64,000 nt of DNA from Paucilactobacillus hokkaidonensis JCM 18461 (GCF_000829395.1 NZ_AP014680.1:930001-994000), one strand, 5' to 3'; counted from the first letter of the stretch, positions 26,436 through 33,981 are shown. Translations and numbers: made by a program. Notes: generated from the sequence alone by a model not told the origin.

Positions 26436-27317
26436 ATGGCTAACGTGGTAAATCAAGACGTGCAAGAAGACGTCTCTAATGTAATTAATAAGCAGATTAC
26501 GGCAAAAATTTCGTATTTACAAGAATTGCAGCAAGCAATCTCGCAGCATGACGATCGCAAAATTTATGCTTTATTGGATAATCAGCGATACGCTTCAGCA
26601 ATTTTACATACTGAAAAGCAAGAAAATGATCATGGTGTGATTAATCTGGTAGATAATTTATCTGACCAATTAAGTAATTATTTGAGTGCGCACTTAATTC
26701 AATATTTAGGTCACACATATCCATTTTTCTATTATGAAGAATATCAACAAGGTCATTTTAAAGTATTCTTTGGTAATTGGTGGGATCGCCGTGAATTTGG
26801 TGAACTAGATGTGTTAAATATTCGATTTGCCTTTGATCAGGGGGAGTATGATAAATTGACCCAATCGTTTGAACTGGCTAAGAGCAACAAACGGTTTAAT
26901 AGCGAGCAAATTCAAACTATTTCAGCACAAAATGATCAACTTCAAGACCTAATTGATCATGCTCAAGAACGAGAAGAACACAAAGCACAACTACAAGATC
27001 AATTAAAGGATACCAGTACAAAAACAGGCATGCCATGGGAATCAGGCAAACAAAAAGAAGCAAGGCAGACTTTAATCGACGAACTTAGCAATTTAGAGGA
27101 TCAAGATCAGCAAGCTCGTGATGCAGGTAAGCAAATAAAAAGTAACGAAGCTAAAGTATTGGGACTTTCTAAGGAAAATACCATTTTAAGCTATGAGCAA
27201 AAAAGTATTTTAGATACATTTGGCAGTTTTGCCGATTTTGAAGCTGCCAACCGCAACCTTTATGCAGACTATTTGCATACATTCATGAATGAAAAGCAGG
27301 TGGATGATAATGACTAG
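26436..27317 (+). CDS. Unrecognised coiled-coil protein
   Basis: 293 residues, no TM segment or signal. The first ~140 residues look globular (YPFFYYEEYQQGHFKVFFGNWWDRREF). A long charged, Gln-rich helical region follows (about 150-245), likely coiled coil. I do not recognise a family with confidence. ATG 26436 follows GGGAGA. It overlaps the next gene by 8 nt, and a dUTPase follows, so the three form one operon behind glnA. Confidence 0.8.
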   Translation: MANVVNQDVQEDVSNVINKQITAKISYLQELQQAISQHDDRKIYALLDNQRYASAILHTEKQENDHGVINLVDNLSDQLSNYLSAHLIQYLGHTYPFFYYEEYQQGHFKVFFGNWWDRREFGELDVLNIRFAFDQGEYDKLTQSFELAKSNKRFNSEQIQTISAQNDQLQDLIDHAQEREEHKAQLQDQLKDTSTKTGMPWESGKQKEARQTLIDELSNLEDQDQQARDAGKQIKSNEAKVLGLSKENTILSYEQKSILDTFGSFADFEAANRNLYADYLHTFMNEKQVDDND

Positions 27318-28251
27318 TGAAAGTCAAAATTATGCTGCCTCAGAGCACTTACATTCATTTAGTTCAGCTATCAAGGGTGGATTGAGTATAGGAAAACAAT
27401 ACGTTCAATTAATTGATCAGCTAGTTGATACTAATGATTTAGAAGAATTATTAGCAGCTGCTCAGCAATTGGCTGTATTTAAATTAGGCACCAAATTTGT
27501 TCAATTTCCGCATCAATACCGTTCACAAGATTATTACATGTTATTTATGGCACGGTTATTGGAATTGCATCAGGATCAATCGCTAAAATTAAATTTGAAT
27601 AAATCCAACTGGACTTTGTCCGGTGGCTTTAGTTCAATTGATACGTTAACTAATTTTGAATTTATATTGGAGCGAAGTGATAACGGTGGTGCATTTTTCA
27701 CTGAAACAAATTCAAAGGAAAGCTTATTTTATTTAAATTTGGAACGTCGGATGATCAGGTTTAATAATCGAGCATTGGTTAATTTGTTTGTGGTTAAACT
27801 TGCCCAAGACGCAGATAGTTCGGCAATTGAGCAGGCAGTTGGTCCTTTAATTTCGCTAACACACTATTTGAAACAAGATCTGGGCTTTAGTGTGGACTTT
27901 GGTATTTTAGATGCTAATAATGCAGCACAGTATTATTTAGCTGAAAACAGTCTGCCGGTCAATGTAATTGATAAGTTATTTGTACAAACTGAAGGAACAG
28001 ACTACATGTTGTTGAACATGCAGGATCATATCGGTGCGACTTTAATAGTTGATGCGGATACAAAACTGAATTTATTTGCTAGAGATGCCGTCAACCAACA
28101 GGACAACAACTGGCTTTTCAGCGTTGAGGATTCAAAACAAGCAGTCTCATTTTTTGACATGTTAGTTCGATATCCGCTAATTAGAAAATGGTATTTGGAA
28201 AACCGTGATGTGTTAGAGGTTAAGTCAGATCCACTAGTATTTGCAGGTTAG
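27310..28251 (+). CDS. Unrecognised conserved-type protein
   Basis: 313 residues, soluble, no motif I recognise. It contains a region rich in beta-strand-like segments (WTLSGGFSSIDTL, FTETNSKESLFYL) and an acidic C-terminal half. ATG 27310 has AGGTGG upstream and overlaps the end of the previous gene, a sign of coupled translation. Probably works with its upstream neighbour. Confidence 0.8.
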   Translation: MTSESQNYAASEHLHSFSSAIKGGLSIGKQYVQLIDQLVDTNDLEELLAAAQQLAVFKLGTKFVQFPHQYRSQDYYMLFMARLLELHQDQSLKLNLNKSNWTLSGGFSSIDTLTNFEFILERSDNGGAFFTETNSKESLFYLNLERRMIRFNNRALVNLFVVKLAQDADSSAIEQAVGPLISLTHYLKQDLGFSVDFGILDANNAAQYYLAENSLPVNVIDKLFVQTEGTDYMLLNMQDHIGATLIVDADTKLNLFARDAVNQQDNNWLFSVEDSKQAVSFFDMLVRYPLIRKWYLENRDVLEVKSDPLVFAG

Positions 28252-28264
28252 TTTGGAGGATATA

Positions 28265-28804
28265 ATGTTTGATTTTACTAAGTTATTACATGCTTCAATT
28301 CAATTAGACCAACAGATTACGCAAGATAAGCGTATTACATGGACTAGTGAAGAAAGTTTGAGAAATGCCTATGTATCACTGGATGTTGAATTAGCAGAAG
28401 TTGCCAATACGTCCGAATGGTTCAAGGTATGGAAAATGGGTCGTGGTAAGAGCGATCCAGGTAAAACAGCTCGAGAAACTTTGTTGACAGAATATGTAGA
28501 TGCCTTAGACTTCATTTTGTTGATTAGCGCAAAGCAACAATGGACGCATTTAATTGTGTTAGATCAAGATGAAATTGAAAAAATAAGTAGTAAGCCCAAA
28601 GCAGATTTAAATAAAGAGTATCTATCACTGAAAAAAATGTTTTTTGGCAGTTACTTTGATCATCGACAAGAAGATTTTCGCCATGCATGGCATTTATTTT
28701 TAAAAATGGGGTTAGTTGAATTTGGTTTTACCGAAGATGAAATAATGACTGAATATGAAAATAAATCGAAAGTTAACCATCAACGACAAGACAATGGATA
28801 CTAA
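28265..28804 (+). CDS. dut: dUTP diphosphatase, all-alpha type
   Basis: 179 residues of the all-alpha NTP pyrophosphatase (dUTPase_2) class. Metal-binding acidic residues appear in VSLDVELAEVANTSEWFKVWK and in LLTEYVDALDFILLISAKQ (E..E with E..D pattern). It removes dUTP, keeping uracil out of DNA and giving dUMP for thymidylate. ATG 28265 follows TTGGAGGA. Confidence 0.87.
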   Translation: MFDFTKLLHASIQLDQQITQDKRITWTSEESLRNAYVSLDVELAEVANTSEWFKVWKMGRGKSDPGKTARETLLTEYVDALDFILLISAKQQWTHLIVLDQDEIEKISSKPKADLNKEYLSLKKMFFGSYFDHRQEDFRHAWHLFLKMGLVEFGFTEDEIMTEYENKSKVNHQRQDNGY

Positions 28805-28843
28805 AAAAGATTGGTTCCGATGTAAAGGAATCAATCTTTTTAG
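28803..28843. terminator. Terminator after dUTPase gene
   Basis: AAAAAGATTGGTTCC pairs with GGAATCAATCTTTTT; convergent genes on both sides. Confidence 0.8.
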
Positions 28844-28855
28844 TATCCATTATTA

Positions 28856-28990
28856 TTAAGCTTTGCGATCATCGAAGGAGTTACGTTCAAAGTGTTTGCC
28901 ACTTGATTGTTGCTTTTTCTTGTTATCTGAATAAAATTGCCAAACCGTTGCTAATAATAAAATTAATACGATAATGATAAATGGGCCCAT
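28856..28990 (-). CDS. Small single-pass membrane peptide
   Basis: 44 residues: an N-terminal TM helix (MGPFIIIVLILLLATVWQFY) and a charged cytoplasmic tail ending NSFDDRKA. A near-ideal GGAGGG site 9 nt before ATG argues for real translation. Family unknown to me. Confidence 0.7.
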   Translation of the reverse strand: MGPFIIIVLILLLATVWQFYSDNKKKQQSSGKHFERNSFDDRKA

Positions 28991-29189
28991 TGTAAATCCC
29001 TCCTACCTAATTACTAACGCTTATATTACATTATCATTACAAAAGTGATTTTTTGCAATGCTTTAACACTGAGTTTGGTGAAGCTTAATATTTTTATATC
29101 TAAGTTAAGACTTTCTTTATAATTTAGGTAGTAAGCTATAAAACAAAAAATGCGTAATAACTTAAAATGGTAAAAGTGAATAATTACAA

Positions 29190-29218
29190 TTGACACAGTC
29201 GCATTTAATTCATATAAT
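29190..29218 (+). promoter_or_regulatory. Consensus promoter of tRNA-Arg
   Basis: TTGACA (29190-29195) and TATAAT (29213-29218) with a 17-bp spacer: a perfect sigma-70 type promoter, 12 bp before the tRNA. Confidence 0.92.
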
Positions 29219-29229
29219 TAATAAAGTCT

Positions 29230-29303
29230 GGAGCGGTAGCTCAGCTGGATAGAGCATTCGCCTTCTAAGCGAATTGTCGTGAGTTCGAACCTCACTCGCT
29301 TCA
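29230..29303 (+). tRNA. tRNA-Arg (anticodon UCU)
   Basis: 74 nt. Acceptor strands GGAGCGG and TCGCTTC pair with two G-U pairs; anticodon stem TTCGC/GCGAA carries the loop CTTCTAA with anticodon TCT at 29264-29266; T arm GTGAG-TTCGAAC-CTCAC. CCA is not encoded. It reads AGA/AGG. The prophage integrase gene starts its module just downstream, so the 3' half is the likely attachment site. Confidence 0.95.
29281..29303. other. Probable prophage attachment site attL (3' end of tRNA-Arg)
   Basis: The integrase lies 160 bp away and phage genes fill the rest of the window. Tyrosine integrases commonly use the T arm and 3' end of tRNA genes. The matching attR is outside the window, so the exact core is not defined. 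Confidence 0.5.
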
Positions 29304-29308
29304 CTTTT

Positions 29309-29378
29309 CACAAGCCGTTATATACCTGAAAAGCTATCAATATCAAGCTTTTAAAGGGTATGACGGCTTTTCTTGTGA
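29309..29378. terminator. Extended hairpin between tRNA-Arg and integrase
   Basis: TTCACAAG...CCGT..ATA.CC...AAAGCT pairs in register with AAGCTTTT...GGTAT.ACGG...CTTGTGAA. It could end both the tRNA and the convergent integrase transcripts. Confidence 0.6.
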
Positions 29379-29397
29379 ATTTAATTATCAAATTCTC

Positions 29398-29434
29398 TAG
29401 CACTTTTGTAGCAGTTATAGCACTTTTATAGCAG
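29398..29434. repeat. Tandem 17-bp direct repeats, candidate integrase arm sites
   Basis: TAGCACTTTTGTAGCAG (29398-29414) and TAGCACTTTTATAGCAG (29418-29434) differ at one base and are 20 bp apart start to start. They lie between the probable attL core and the integrase gene, where arm-type sites are usual. Confidence 0.6.
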
Positions 29435-29462
29435 CAAAATTAGAATTTTTACAAAAACGCTA

Positions 29463-30596
29463 TTAGACAATATCTTCATTTTTGTAAAACAACATCATCT
29501 TTTCATGGGCCTGTTTTTTAAGCTCTGGGATATCTTGGATATAATATTTTAGCGTCGTCCTAGTATCCTGATGTCCCAAAAAGCTAGCCACAGATCGTAA
29601 GTCATTATCGGCTAACGTCATTAAAGTAGCTTGTGTCCTGCGAAAGCCATGCGAGGTTATCCGAGTAATGCCGACCTTGCCACAAATATACTTGATGTAG
29701 TTGTTAATAGCTGTGTCGGTCACAGGAGAACCATTTGGGCCCGTGAACATCAACTTATCGGTATTAGGGATGATGTTGCCACGGAATAATTGATCATCAT
29801 ACCAATGCTTATATTTACGTAGCATGTACATCAATGCTTCCGGAACATCAATCGTTCGCTCAGGAGAATCACCTTTAAGTGGGGCGAATCCTTTAACAAT
29901 CGAATAGTCATATTGTCGTGACACTCTAATAGTTCGCTTGAACATATTGATCTTATCCCACGTTAACCCGCAAACTTCACCAAAACGCATACCGGTGAAC
30001 GCATGAACCAGACAAGCGTATTTTGAAACACTGTCTTGTGATGCTTCCATTTCAGCAACAACGTTCTTAAATTGTTGCAAGTCTAAGACCTTTTGACGAG
30101 GATACTTGTATTTTGGCAATATTCCACTGTATTTAGCGTTTTGCGTTGGATTACGAGTAATTATGCCTTCATCGATTGCACACTCACAGAGAGCTCTAAA
30201 ATCGCCATTAGTTAATCGGTTAGTTTCCTTAGCATATTTTTTTGAGATATTATTCATGAAGCCTTGCCAAATTGGTTTGTTGATCTTGGTTAGCTCTTTT
30301 GATCGTCCGAAGTAATCGAAGATATGTTTAAAGTCTTGATCAATACGTTTGATTGATCGTGGTTTCAAGTAGGGCTTTTTGTATATCTCCATCCAATGAT
30401 CGTAGAATTCACCAATTGTCGTTTGTTTGGAAGTTAAGCCGCGTTCTGCTTCGTATTTGATGGTGTTGTTAAATGATTCGGCCTCTGATTTAGTGTCGAA
30501 TGTTCCTAATTTCTGAATCCATTTATCTGTAACTGGATCTTTATAAGCAGGGCGAACCTGCCATCGTCCGTTTTTTAATTGAATTGGTTTTGCCAT
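29463..30596 (-). CDS. int: Prophage tyrosine integrase
   Basis: 377 residues. N-terminal arm-binding AP2-like domain (about 1-55), SAM-like core-binding domain (about 60-160), catalytic domain with R204 (TGMRFGEVCG), H316 and R319 (HGFRRT), H342 (LGHQDT) and the nucleophile Y351/Y352 (TTLKYY). It should insert and excise the prophage at tRNA-Arg. ATG with AGGAAGAG site on the minus strand. Intact. Confidence 0.96.
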   Translation of the reverse strand: MAKPIQLKNGRWQVRPAYKDPVTDKWIQKLGTFDTKSEAESFNNTIKYEAERGLTSKQTTIGEFYDHWMEIYKKPYLKPRSIKRIDQDFKHIFDYFGRSKELTKINKPIWQGFMNNISKKYAKETNRLTNGDFRALCECAIDEGIITRNPTQNAKYSGILPKYKYPRQKVLDLQQFKNVVAEMEASQDSVSKYACLVHAFTGMRFGEVCGLTWDKINMFKRTIRVSRQYDYSIVKGFAPLKGDSPERTIDVPEALMYMLRKYKHWYDDQLFRGNIIPNTDKLMFTGPNGSPVTDTAINNYIKYICGKVGITRITSHGFRRTQATLMTLADNDLRSVASFLGHQDTRTTLKYYIQDIPELKKQAHEKMMLFYKNEDIV

Positions 30597-30651
30597 ATTA
30601 ATCTCTTCCTTTTTTTAAATTTAAAGGATTGATATATGGTAGGAATAGGGT

Positions 30652-30679
30652 GTAACAAGTGGTAGCAGGCACTTGTTAC
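30652..30679. repeat. Perfect palindrome upstream of integrase
   Basis: GTAACAAGTG (30652-30661) and CACTTGTTAC (30670-30679), 8-nt loop. Lies in the integrase leader, so it may be an operator or an excisionase/attachment accessory site. Confidence 0.5.
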
Positions 30680-30762
30680 GAGCTGATATTGAGCATCACT
30701 TCCTTTCATGATATAATTCATATGTAAAAAAGAGCGCACTTGTAGCGTGATTTTATGTGGTA

Positions 30763-30808
30763 GCACATTCCTTAACTTTTGCGGGTAGGGGAATGTGCTT
30801 TTTTGTAT
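30763..30808. terminator. Hairpin between integrase and lipoprotein genes
   Basis: AGCACATTCC pairs with GGAATGTGCT around a 24-nt loop; T run only on the plus strand, with A-rich sequence in the direction of the leftward genes. Confidence 0.5.
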
Positions 30809-30828
30809 ATTTGAAATGATTATGTTAA

Positions 30829-31401
30829 TTATTGAACCGTATAGGTTTTTGTACCGATAGTATCAAAATCAGAATTACTAAATTCAACTGTTACTTTATT
30901 TGTATTTTTAAGTGTGAACATCAAAACTGTGTCAACTTGTTTACCAGGAAGTAATGAGTTGTTGAGATTATCTTCATGGGTTTGTAGTGGATCATTACTA
31001 TTTTCATCAAGTGCAATTGACCCTGGGTCTAATTGCACATTAGAGGTGTCTGTCTTTTGTTTTGCGTGGACAACCATATAAAAGTTTGAAGGATCTTGTT
31101 CTTTTTTTGAGTTATTCAAGATCGTGTTGTAGATAACTAAAACTTTTGTACCAGATTCAGCACCATCGCGAACTTCTGACTTGGTCAAGGTCATGGTTTC
31201 GTTACCAGCATAGAAAATATTATTTTTAAAGAACCAATCGTGATTTGCATCTTTTGGAACGCTTGTTGAATCTTTGACCTTACTAGTAGTCTTATTTGCT
31301 GCTTTTTCGGAACTACTAGCAGATGAATCCGAAGAATTACCACATGCGGCAAGAGATAATCCAACTAGTATTGTGGCACCAATAGTTATAACTTTTTTCA
31401 T
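30829..31401 (-). CDS. Prophage lipoprotein, DUF5067-like
   Basis: 190 residues. Signal peptide MKKVITIGATILVGLSLAAC with lipobox LAAC, a Ser-rich linker, then one beta-rich domain (about 60-190) resembling DUF5067. Anchored outside the membrane. Its place between integrase and repressor is that of lysogenic-conversion genes; Ltp of a Streptococcus phage is a lipoprotein in the same position that blocks superinfecting DNA. A similar role here is inference. Start chosen at ATG 31401 after GGGAGC. Confidence 0.82.
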   Translation of the reverse strand: MKKVITIGATILVGLSLAACGNSSDSSASSSEKAANKTTSKVKDSTSVPKDANHDWFFKNNIFYAGNETMTLTKSEVRDGAESGTKVLVIYNTILNNSKKEQDPSNFYMVVHAKQKTDTSNVQLDPGSIALDENSNDPLQTHEDNLNNSLLPGKQVDTVLMFTLKNTNKVTVEFSNSDFDTIGTKTYTVQ

Positions 31402-31410
31402 AATTACAGC

Positions 31411-31455
31411 TCCCAATAGTTTCAGCTTTTAATGTCATCAGTTTTTGGACAATGG
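31411..31455 (-). repeat. Leader repeat, copy A
   Basis: Core on the plus strand TTTAATGTCATCAG then TTTTTGGACAAT. Sits just upstream of the lipoprotein ribosome binding site; matches copies at 31726-31773 and 32527-32576. Confidence 0.65.
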
Positions 31456-31457
31456 TT

Positions 31458-31715
31458 TTAATCTTTAAACATAATATCTGCAATCACCGTGTGATACATT
31501 TTCCCCGTTCCTGTTGCATCACGGTCATTTGCAGAAGAGATTCTAACGTTACAGATACCAACACCACCGCGTTCTAAAGCTAGTTTATCTAGGGGATTGA
31601 TACAGTCTGTTTTATTATTACCTGTTGTAGTTATTATTCCACTAGGATGATGGCCTTCTAACGCTGCCCCAGTTGTAGAAATAATATTAGATTTGTTTCC
31701 TCCAAATAATCCCAT
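31458..31715 (-). CDS. Small prophage protein, faintly YbjQ-like
   Basis: 85 residues, soluble, no signal. The N-terminus MGLFGGNKSNIISTT and the segment GVGICNVRISSANDRD...YHTVIADIMF recall the YbjQ/DUF74 fold in layout only. ATAAGGA precedes the ATG. Lysogeny-module cargo of unknown role. Confidence 0.7.
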   Translation of the reverse strand: MGLFGGNKSNIISTTGAALEGHHPSGIITTTGNNKTDCINPLDKLALERGGVGICNVRISSANDRDATGTGKMYHTVIADIMFKD

Positions 31716-31725
31716 TATTTATTTT

Positions 31726-31773
31726 CCTTATAGAATTTCTGCTTTTAATATCGTCAAGTTTTGGACATATATT
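31726..31773 (-). repeat. Leader repeat, copy B
   Basis: Core TTTAATATCGTCAAG then TTTTGGACA, upstream of the 85-residue gene; same spacing to the ribosome binding site as copies A and C. Confidence 0.6.
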
Positions 31774-31802
31774 ATGAGAATTATAGAATGCTTTTTATTT
31801 AA

Positions 31803-32519
31803 CTAATACGAGTAATCGTCATCACTGTATGTTCCGTTGAGTATACTTTCTAAATCAGAATTATATTCGGCTAAGACTGCTGATGATTCTGAGTCATATT
31901 CAGCTACAACTAATTTTGCAATCTTGGTTTTACTCATGACATGACGTGTTACTTTTGACATATCATCAGCTGAAAGGTCGTTGCGTTTTTTTATGTCTTG
32001 CCTAATTGGTTCAGATAAGTTTGCAACATATGATGATATGCTACTGTCGTCTGACATTTCTTCATCAGCCCACGAATCTAAATCATTAGTGTAATCAGCA
32101 GAAAAAGAAGAATTTATTGATTTTATCAATTTGTTGTCCGCAGAAAGAGCTCTACGTTTCTTCGAGCTGTCAGGTAACTTATTCATTATTTTTTTCTGAT
32201 TTTTTAGAGCATTTGAAGCAGCCATTGTAGTAGATTCTGTAGGATTAAGATAAGCTTCTGCAATTGCATTGGTGTTTTTTTCAGTTTTTTTGTATACGTT
32301 CAAATCAGAACTGTCGATCATAACACCGTGGTAGTTTTTCCATTGAAACGTAAGAGCACCTGAAAAAATAATTGTTAAAACAAAACTAGTAATAAGTGCA
32401 ATTGTCGGTAATTTTTTTGGCATCTTTTTCACTAGCACAAAAGCCAGCCAAGCAACGGTTCCTAAAAAGATTAAAAACATAATTACGATGACGTACATTA
32501 AAAATTTAGATATTGTCAT
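31803..32519 (-). CDS. Prophage membrane protein with extracytoplasmic or cytoplasmic helical domain
   Basis: 238 residues. Two TM helices (about 6-30 and 38-59) in the N-terminal quarter, then a charged, Ser/Asp-rich helical region ending in GTYSDDDYSY. No recognised family. GGGAGG site. The location between repressor and integrase suggests a lysogenic conversion or superinfection-exclusion role (inference). Confidence 0.78.
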   Translation of the reverse strand: MTISKFLMYVIVIMFLIFLGTVAWLAFVLVKKMPKKLPTIALITSFVLTIIFSGALTFQWKNYHGVMIDSSDLNVYKKTEKNTNAIAEAYLNPTESTTMAASNALKNQKKIMNKLPDSSKKRRALSADNKLIKSINSSFSADYTNDLDSWADEEMSDDSSISSYVANLSEPIRQDIKKRNDLSADDMSKVTRHVMSKTKIAKLVVAEYDSESSAVLAEYNSDLESILNGTYSDDDYSY

Positions 32520-32526
32520 AATATCC

Positions 32527-32576
32527 TCCCAATAATTTCGCCGAGTTTAATGTCGTCTGTGTTAGGGACAATACAT
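32527..32576 (-). repeat. Leader repeat, copy C
   Basis: Core TTTAATGTCGTCTG then GTTAGGGACAAT, upstream of the two-TM protein gene. Confidence 0.6.
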
Positions 32577-32578
32577 AT

Positions 32579-33034
32579 TTATATTTTAGTAATATTTAAT
32601 CCGCATCTTAAATCAAAATAATAATCTTTATATCTAAAAACTGATCCACGCTTTGTAGCATAGTTTTCTAAACAGTCACGCAAATAATCATCGGTGACAT
32701 CAAAGTAATCAGCGATTTCATCTGGAGCCCATAGTTCGTGTACAAAGCAATAAACTAATCCATCCAATGTAACTGTTCGTTCCATAGCCTTAGAACGAGC
32801 CAAATGTTCTTGTTTGCGCTTATCGGTTGTATTTTCATCTACAATGTCACCAACTGTATAGTCATAGTGTGCAATTTCTTCTTGTAACCATTGGTATTGC
32901 TCTTGGATTGACAAATTTTTATTTAAATATATTGTTTTGCCCGTGATAAACCCACCAAAATGATCAGACGGAGACCGTACCAGTTTAATGGTTAGGTTCG
33001 ATTTTCGATTGACTAATCTTTCAAATTTATCCAT
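32579..33034 (-). CDS. ImmA/IrrE-type protein with altered metal motif
   Basis: 151 residues. It lies 9 nt downstream of the repressor gene, the usual ImmR-ImmA order. The zinc motif HExxH reads E52-E-I-A-H56, so the first histidine is Glu, a change common in phage relatives. ImmA proteases cleave the cognate repressor upon induction; whether this variant still cleaves is uncertain. Confidence 0.8.
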   Translation of the reverse strand: MDKFERLVNRKSNLTIKLVRSPSDHFGGFITGKTIYLNKNLSIQEQYQWLQEEIAHYDYTVGDIVDENTTDKRKQEHLARSKAMERTVTLDGLVYCFVHELWAPDEIADYFDVTDDYLRDCLENYATKRGSVFRYKDYYFDLRCGLNITKI

Positions 33035-33043
33035 AGATTTACC

Positions 33044-33388
33044 TTACTCATTATTTGAACGAGCCTTTTTTAAATTTTCAATGAAGTTAATAATTTGTTC
33101 TTTTTCTTCATCTGGTGTGTCTTCGTCAATGTGAGCAGCTACAAGATCGGCAGGTTCATTTCTATTTTGATTTTGCTCTTCAACCAAATCACTTTTTGAA
33201 ACACCAAAATAACGTGCCATTAACTCGATTTTATCAATGCGTGGATATGAATCTCCTTTAATCCAAGCAGTTAAAGTGGTGTACTTGATGTTTAAGTCAT
33301 CAGACATTTTATTTCGATCAATTCCTTTTGATTTCATTAATCGTTGAATATTTTTTGCCATAATTTCTTTATTCCCTAATGCACTCAT
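33044..33388 (-). CDS. CI-like prophage repressor (XRE HTH)
   Basis: 114 residues. Helix-turn-helix about 12-66 (NRNKMSDDLNIKYTTLTAWIKGDSYPRIDKIELMA region), then a short acidic C-terminal helix. It lacks a LexA-type peptidase domain, consistent with control by the ImmA-like partner. AAGGAGC site. It is divergent from the Cro-like gene and should bind the repeated operators in between. Confidence 0.9.
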   Translation of the reverse strand: MSALGNKEIMAKNIQRLMKSKGIDRNKMSDDLNIKYTTLTAWIKGDSYPRIDKIELMARYFGVSKSDLVEEQNQNRNEPADLVAAHIDEDTPDEEKEQIINFIENLKKARSNNE

Positions 33389-33426
33389 TTTTTACTGCTC
33401 CTTTAATAGTAGATTATGATATTAAT

Positions 33427-33443
33427 TTACATCAAAAATGTAA
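33427..33443. promoter_or_regulatory. Operator O1
   Basis: TTACATCAAAAATGTAA: arms TTACA and TGTAA around N7, near the leftward repressor promoter. Confidence 0.75.
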
Positions 33444-33468
33444 TAAAAGCAATGTTTTATTTAAAAAA

Positions 33469-33485
33469 ATGCAATTTAAATGAAA
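33469..33485. promoter_or_regulatory. Degenerate operator-like site
   Basis: ATGCAATTTAAATGAAA matches the O3 sequence at 13 of 17 positions; possible weak site. Confidence 0.35.
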
Positions 33486-33492
33486 TTTATTC

Positions 33493-33521
33493 TTGCCATT
33501 ACATTTAAATTGTAATATAGT
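33493..33521 (+). promoter_or_regulatory. Rightward early promoter with embedded operator O2
   Basis: TTGCCA (33493-33498) and TATAGT (33516-33521) are 17 bp apart. The spacer 33499-33515 is exactly the operator TTACATTTAAATTGTAA. Repressor bound there would cover the whole spacer. The Cro-like gene starts 26 nt downstream. Confidence 0.8.
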
Positions 33522-33547
33522 AATACACATAGAAGGGAGGAACAACA

Positions 33548-33739
33548 ATGACAATGACACTTAAAGCGTTAAGAGCTAACCAAGATTTAAACCAAGAAGA
33601 TGCTGCTAAAAAGATCGGTGTCACTAAGTGGACGTGGGCTAACTATGAGAATGGAAAATCGTTTCCAAATATAATGACGATTAAGAAAATCGAAAAGGAG
33701 TTCGACGTTAAGTATAGTGATATTAATTTTTTGCCGTAA
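33548..33739 (+). CDS. Cro-like XRE regulator
   Basis: 63 residues, almost only a helix-turn-helix (LNQEDAAKKIGVTKWTWANYENGKSFPNI). First gene of the rightward early operon, with GAAGGGAGG site. By position it is the Cro counterpart of the CI-like repressor. Confidence 0.88.
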   Translation: MTMTLKALRANQDLNQEDAAKKIGVTKWTWANYENGKSFPNIMTIKKIEKEFDVKYSDINFLP

Positions 33740-33740
33740 A

Positions 33741-33757
33741 TTACATTTTAAATGTAA
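33741..33757. promoter_or_regulatory. Operator O3
   Basis: TTACATTTTAAATGTAA, a perfect 17-bp palindrome of the same design as O1 and O2, located right after the Cro-like gene and before the next small gene. Confidence 0.75.
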
Positions 33758-33775
33758 AAGCAAGGAGGTATGAAC

Positions 33776-33931
33776 GTGAAAAAAGTAATTACAGTTGAAG
33801 AAGAAAATGAATTAGCAGCATCACTGGTTGAATTTGTACAAGAACACGAATTGACCACGTCACTATGGCAGCATTTATCAACTTTGGTAATTAAAGAATT
33901 TCAGCAAAACGCAACAATAAAAAAAGAGTGA
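33776..33931 (+). CDS. Small early phage protein
   Basis: 51 residues, helical and acidic, KKVITVEEENELAASLVEF.... GTG 33776 lies 5 nt after AAGGAGGT (33763-33770). Unknown function. Confidence 0.65.
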   Translation: MKKVITVEEENELAASLVEFVQEHELTTSLWQHLSTLVIKEFQQNATIKKE

Positions 33932-33981
33932 CACCAATATTTTGGAATAACTAATTATCTCAAATAGAAAGGAGCACCACA

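Noticed and set aside
29398-29434. CRISPR-like repeats
   Set aside because: Only two copies with a 3-bp gap and no cas genes; integrase arm sites explain them better.
30575-30766. 63-codon leftward frame overlapping the integrase start
   Set aside because: It spans the palindrome and integrase leader, has no good ribosome site or family likeness, and looks like chance coding.
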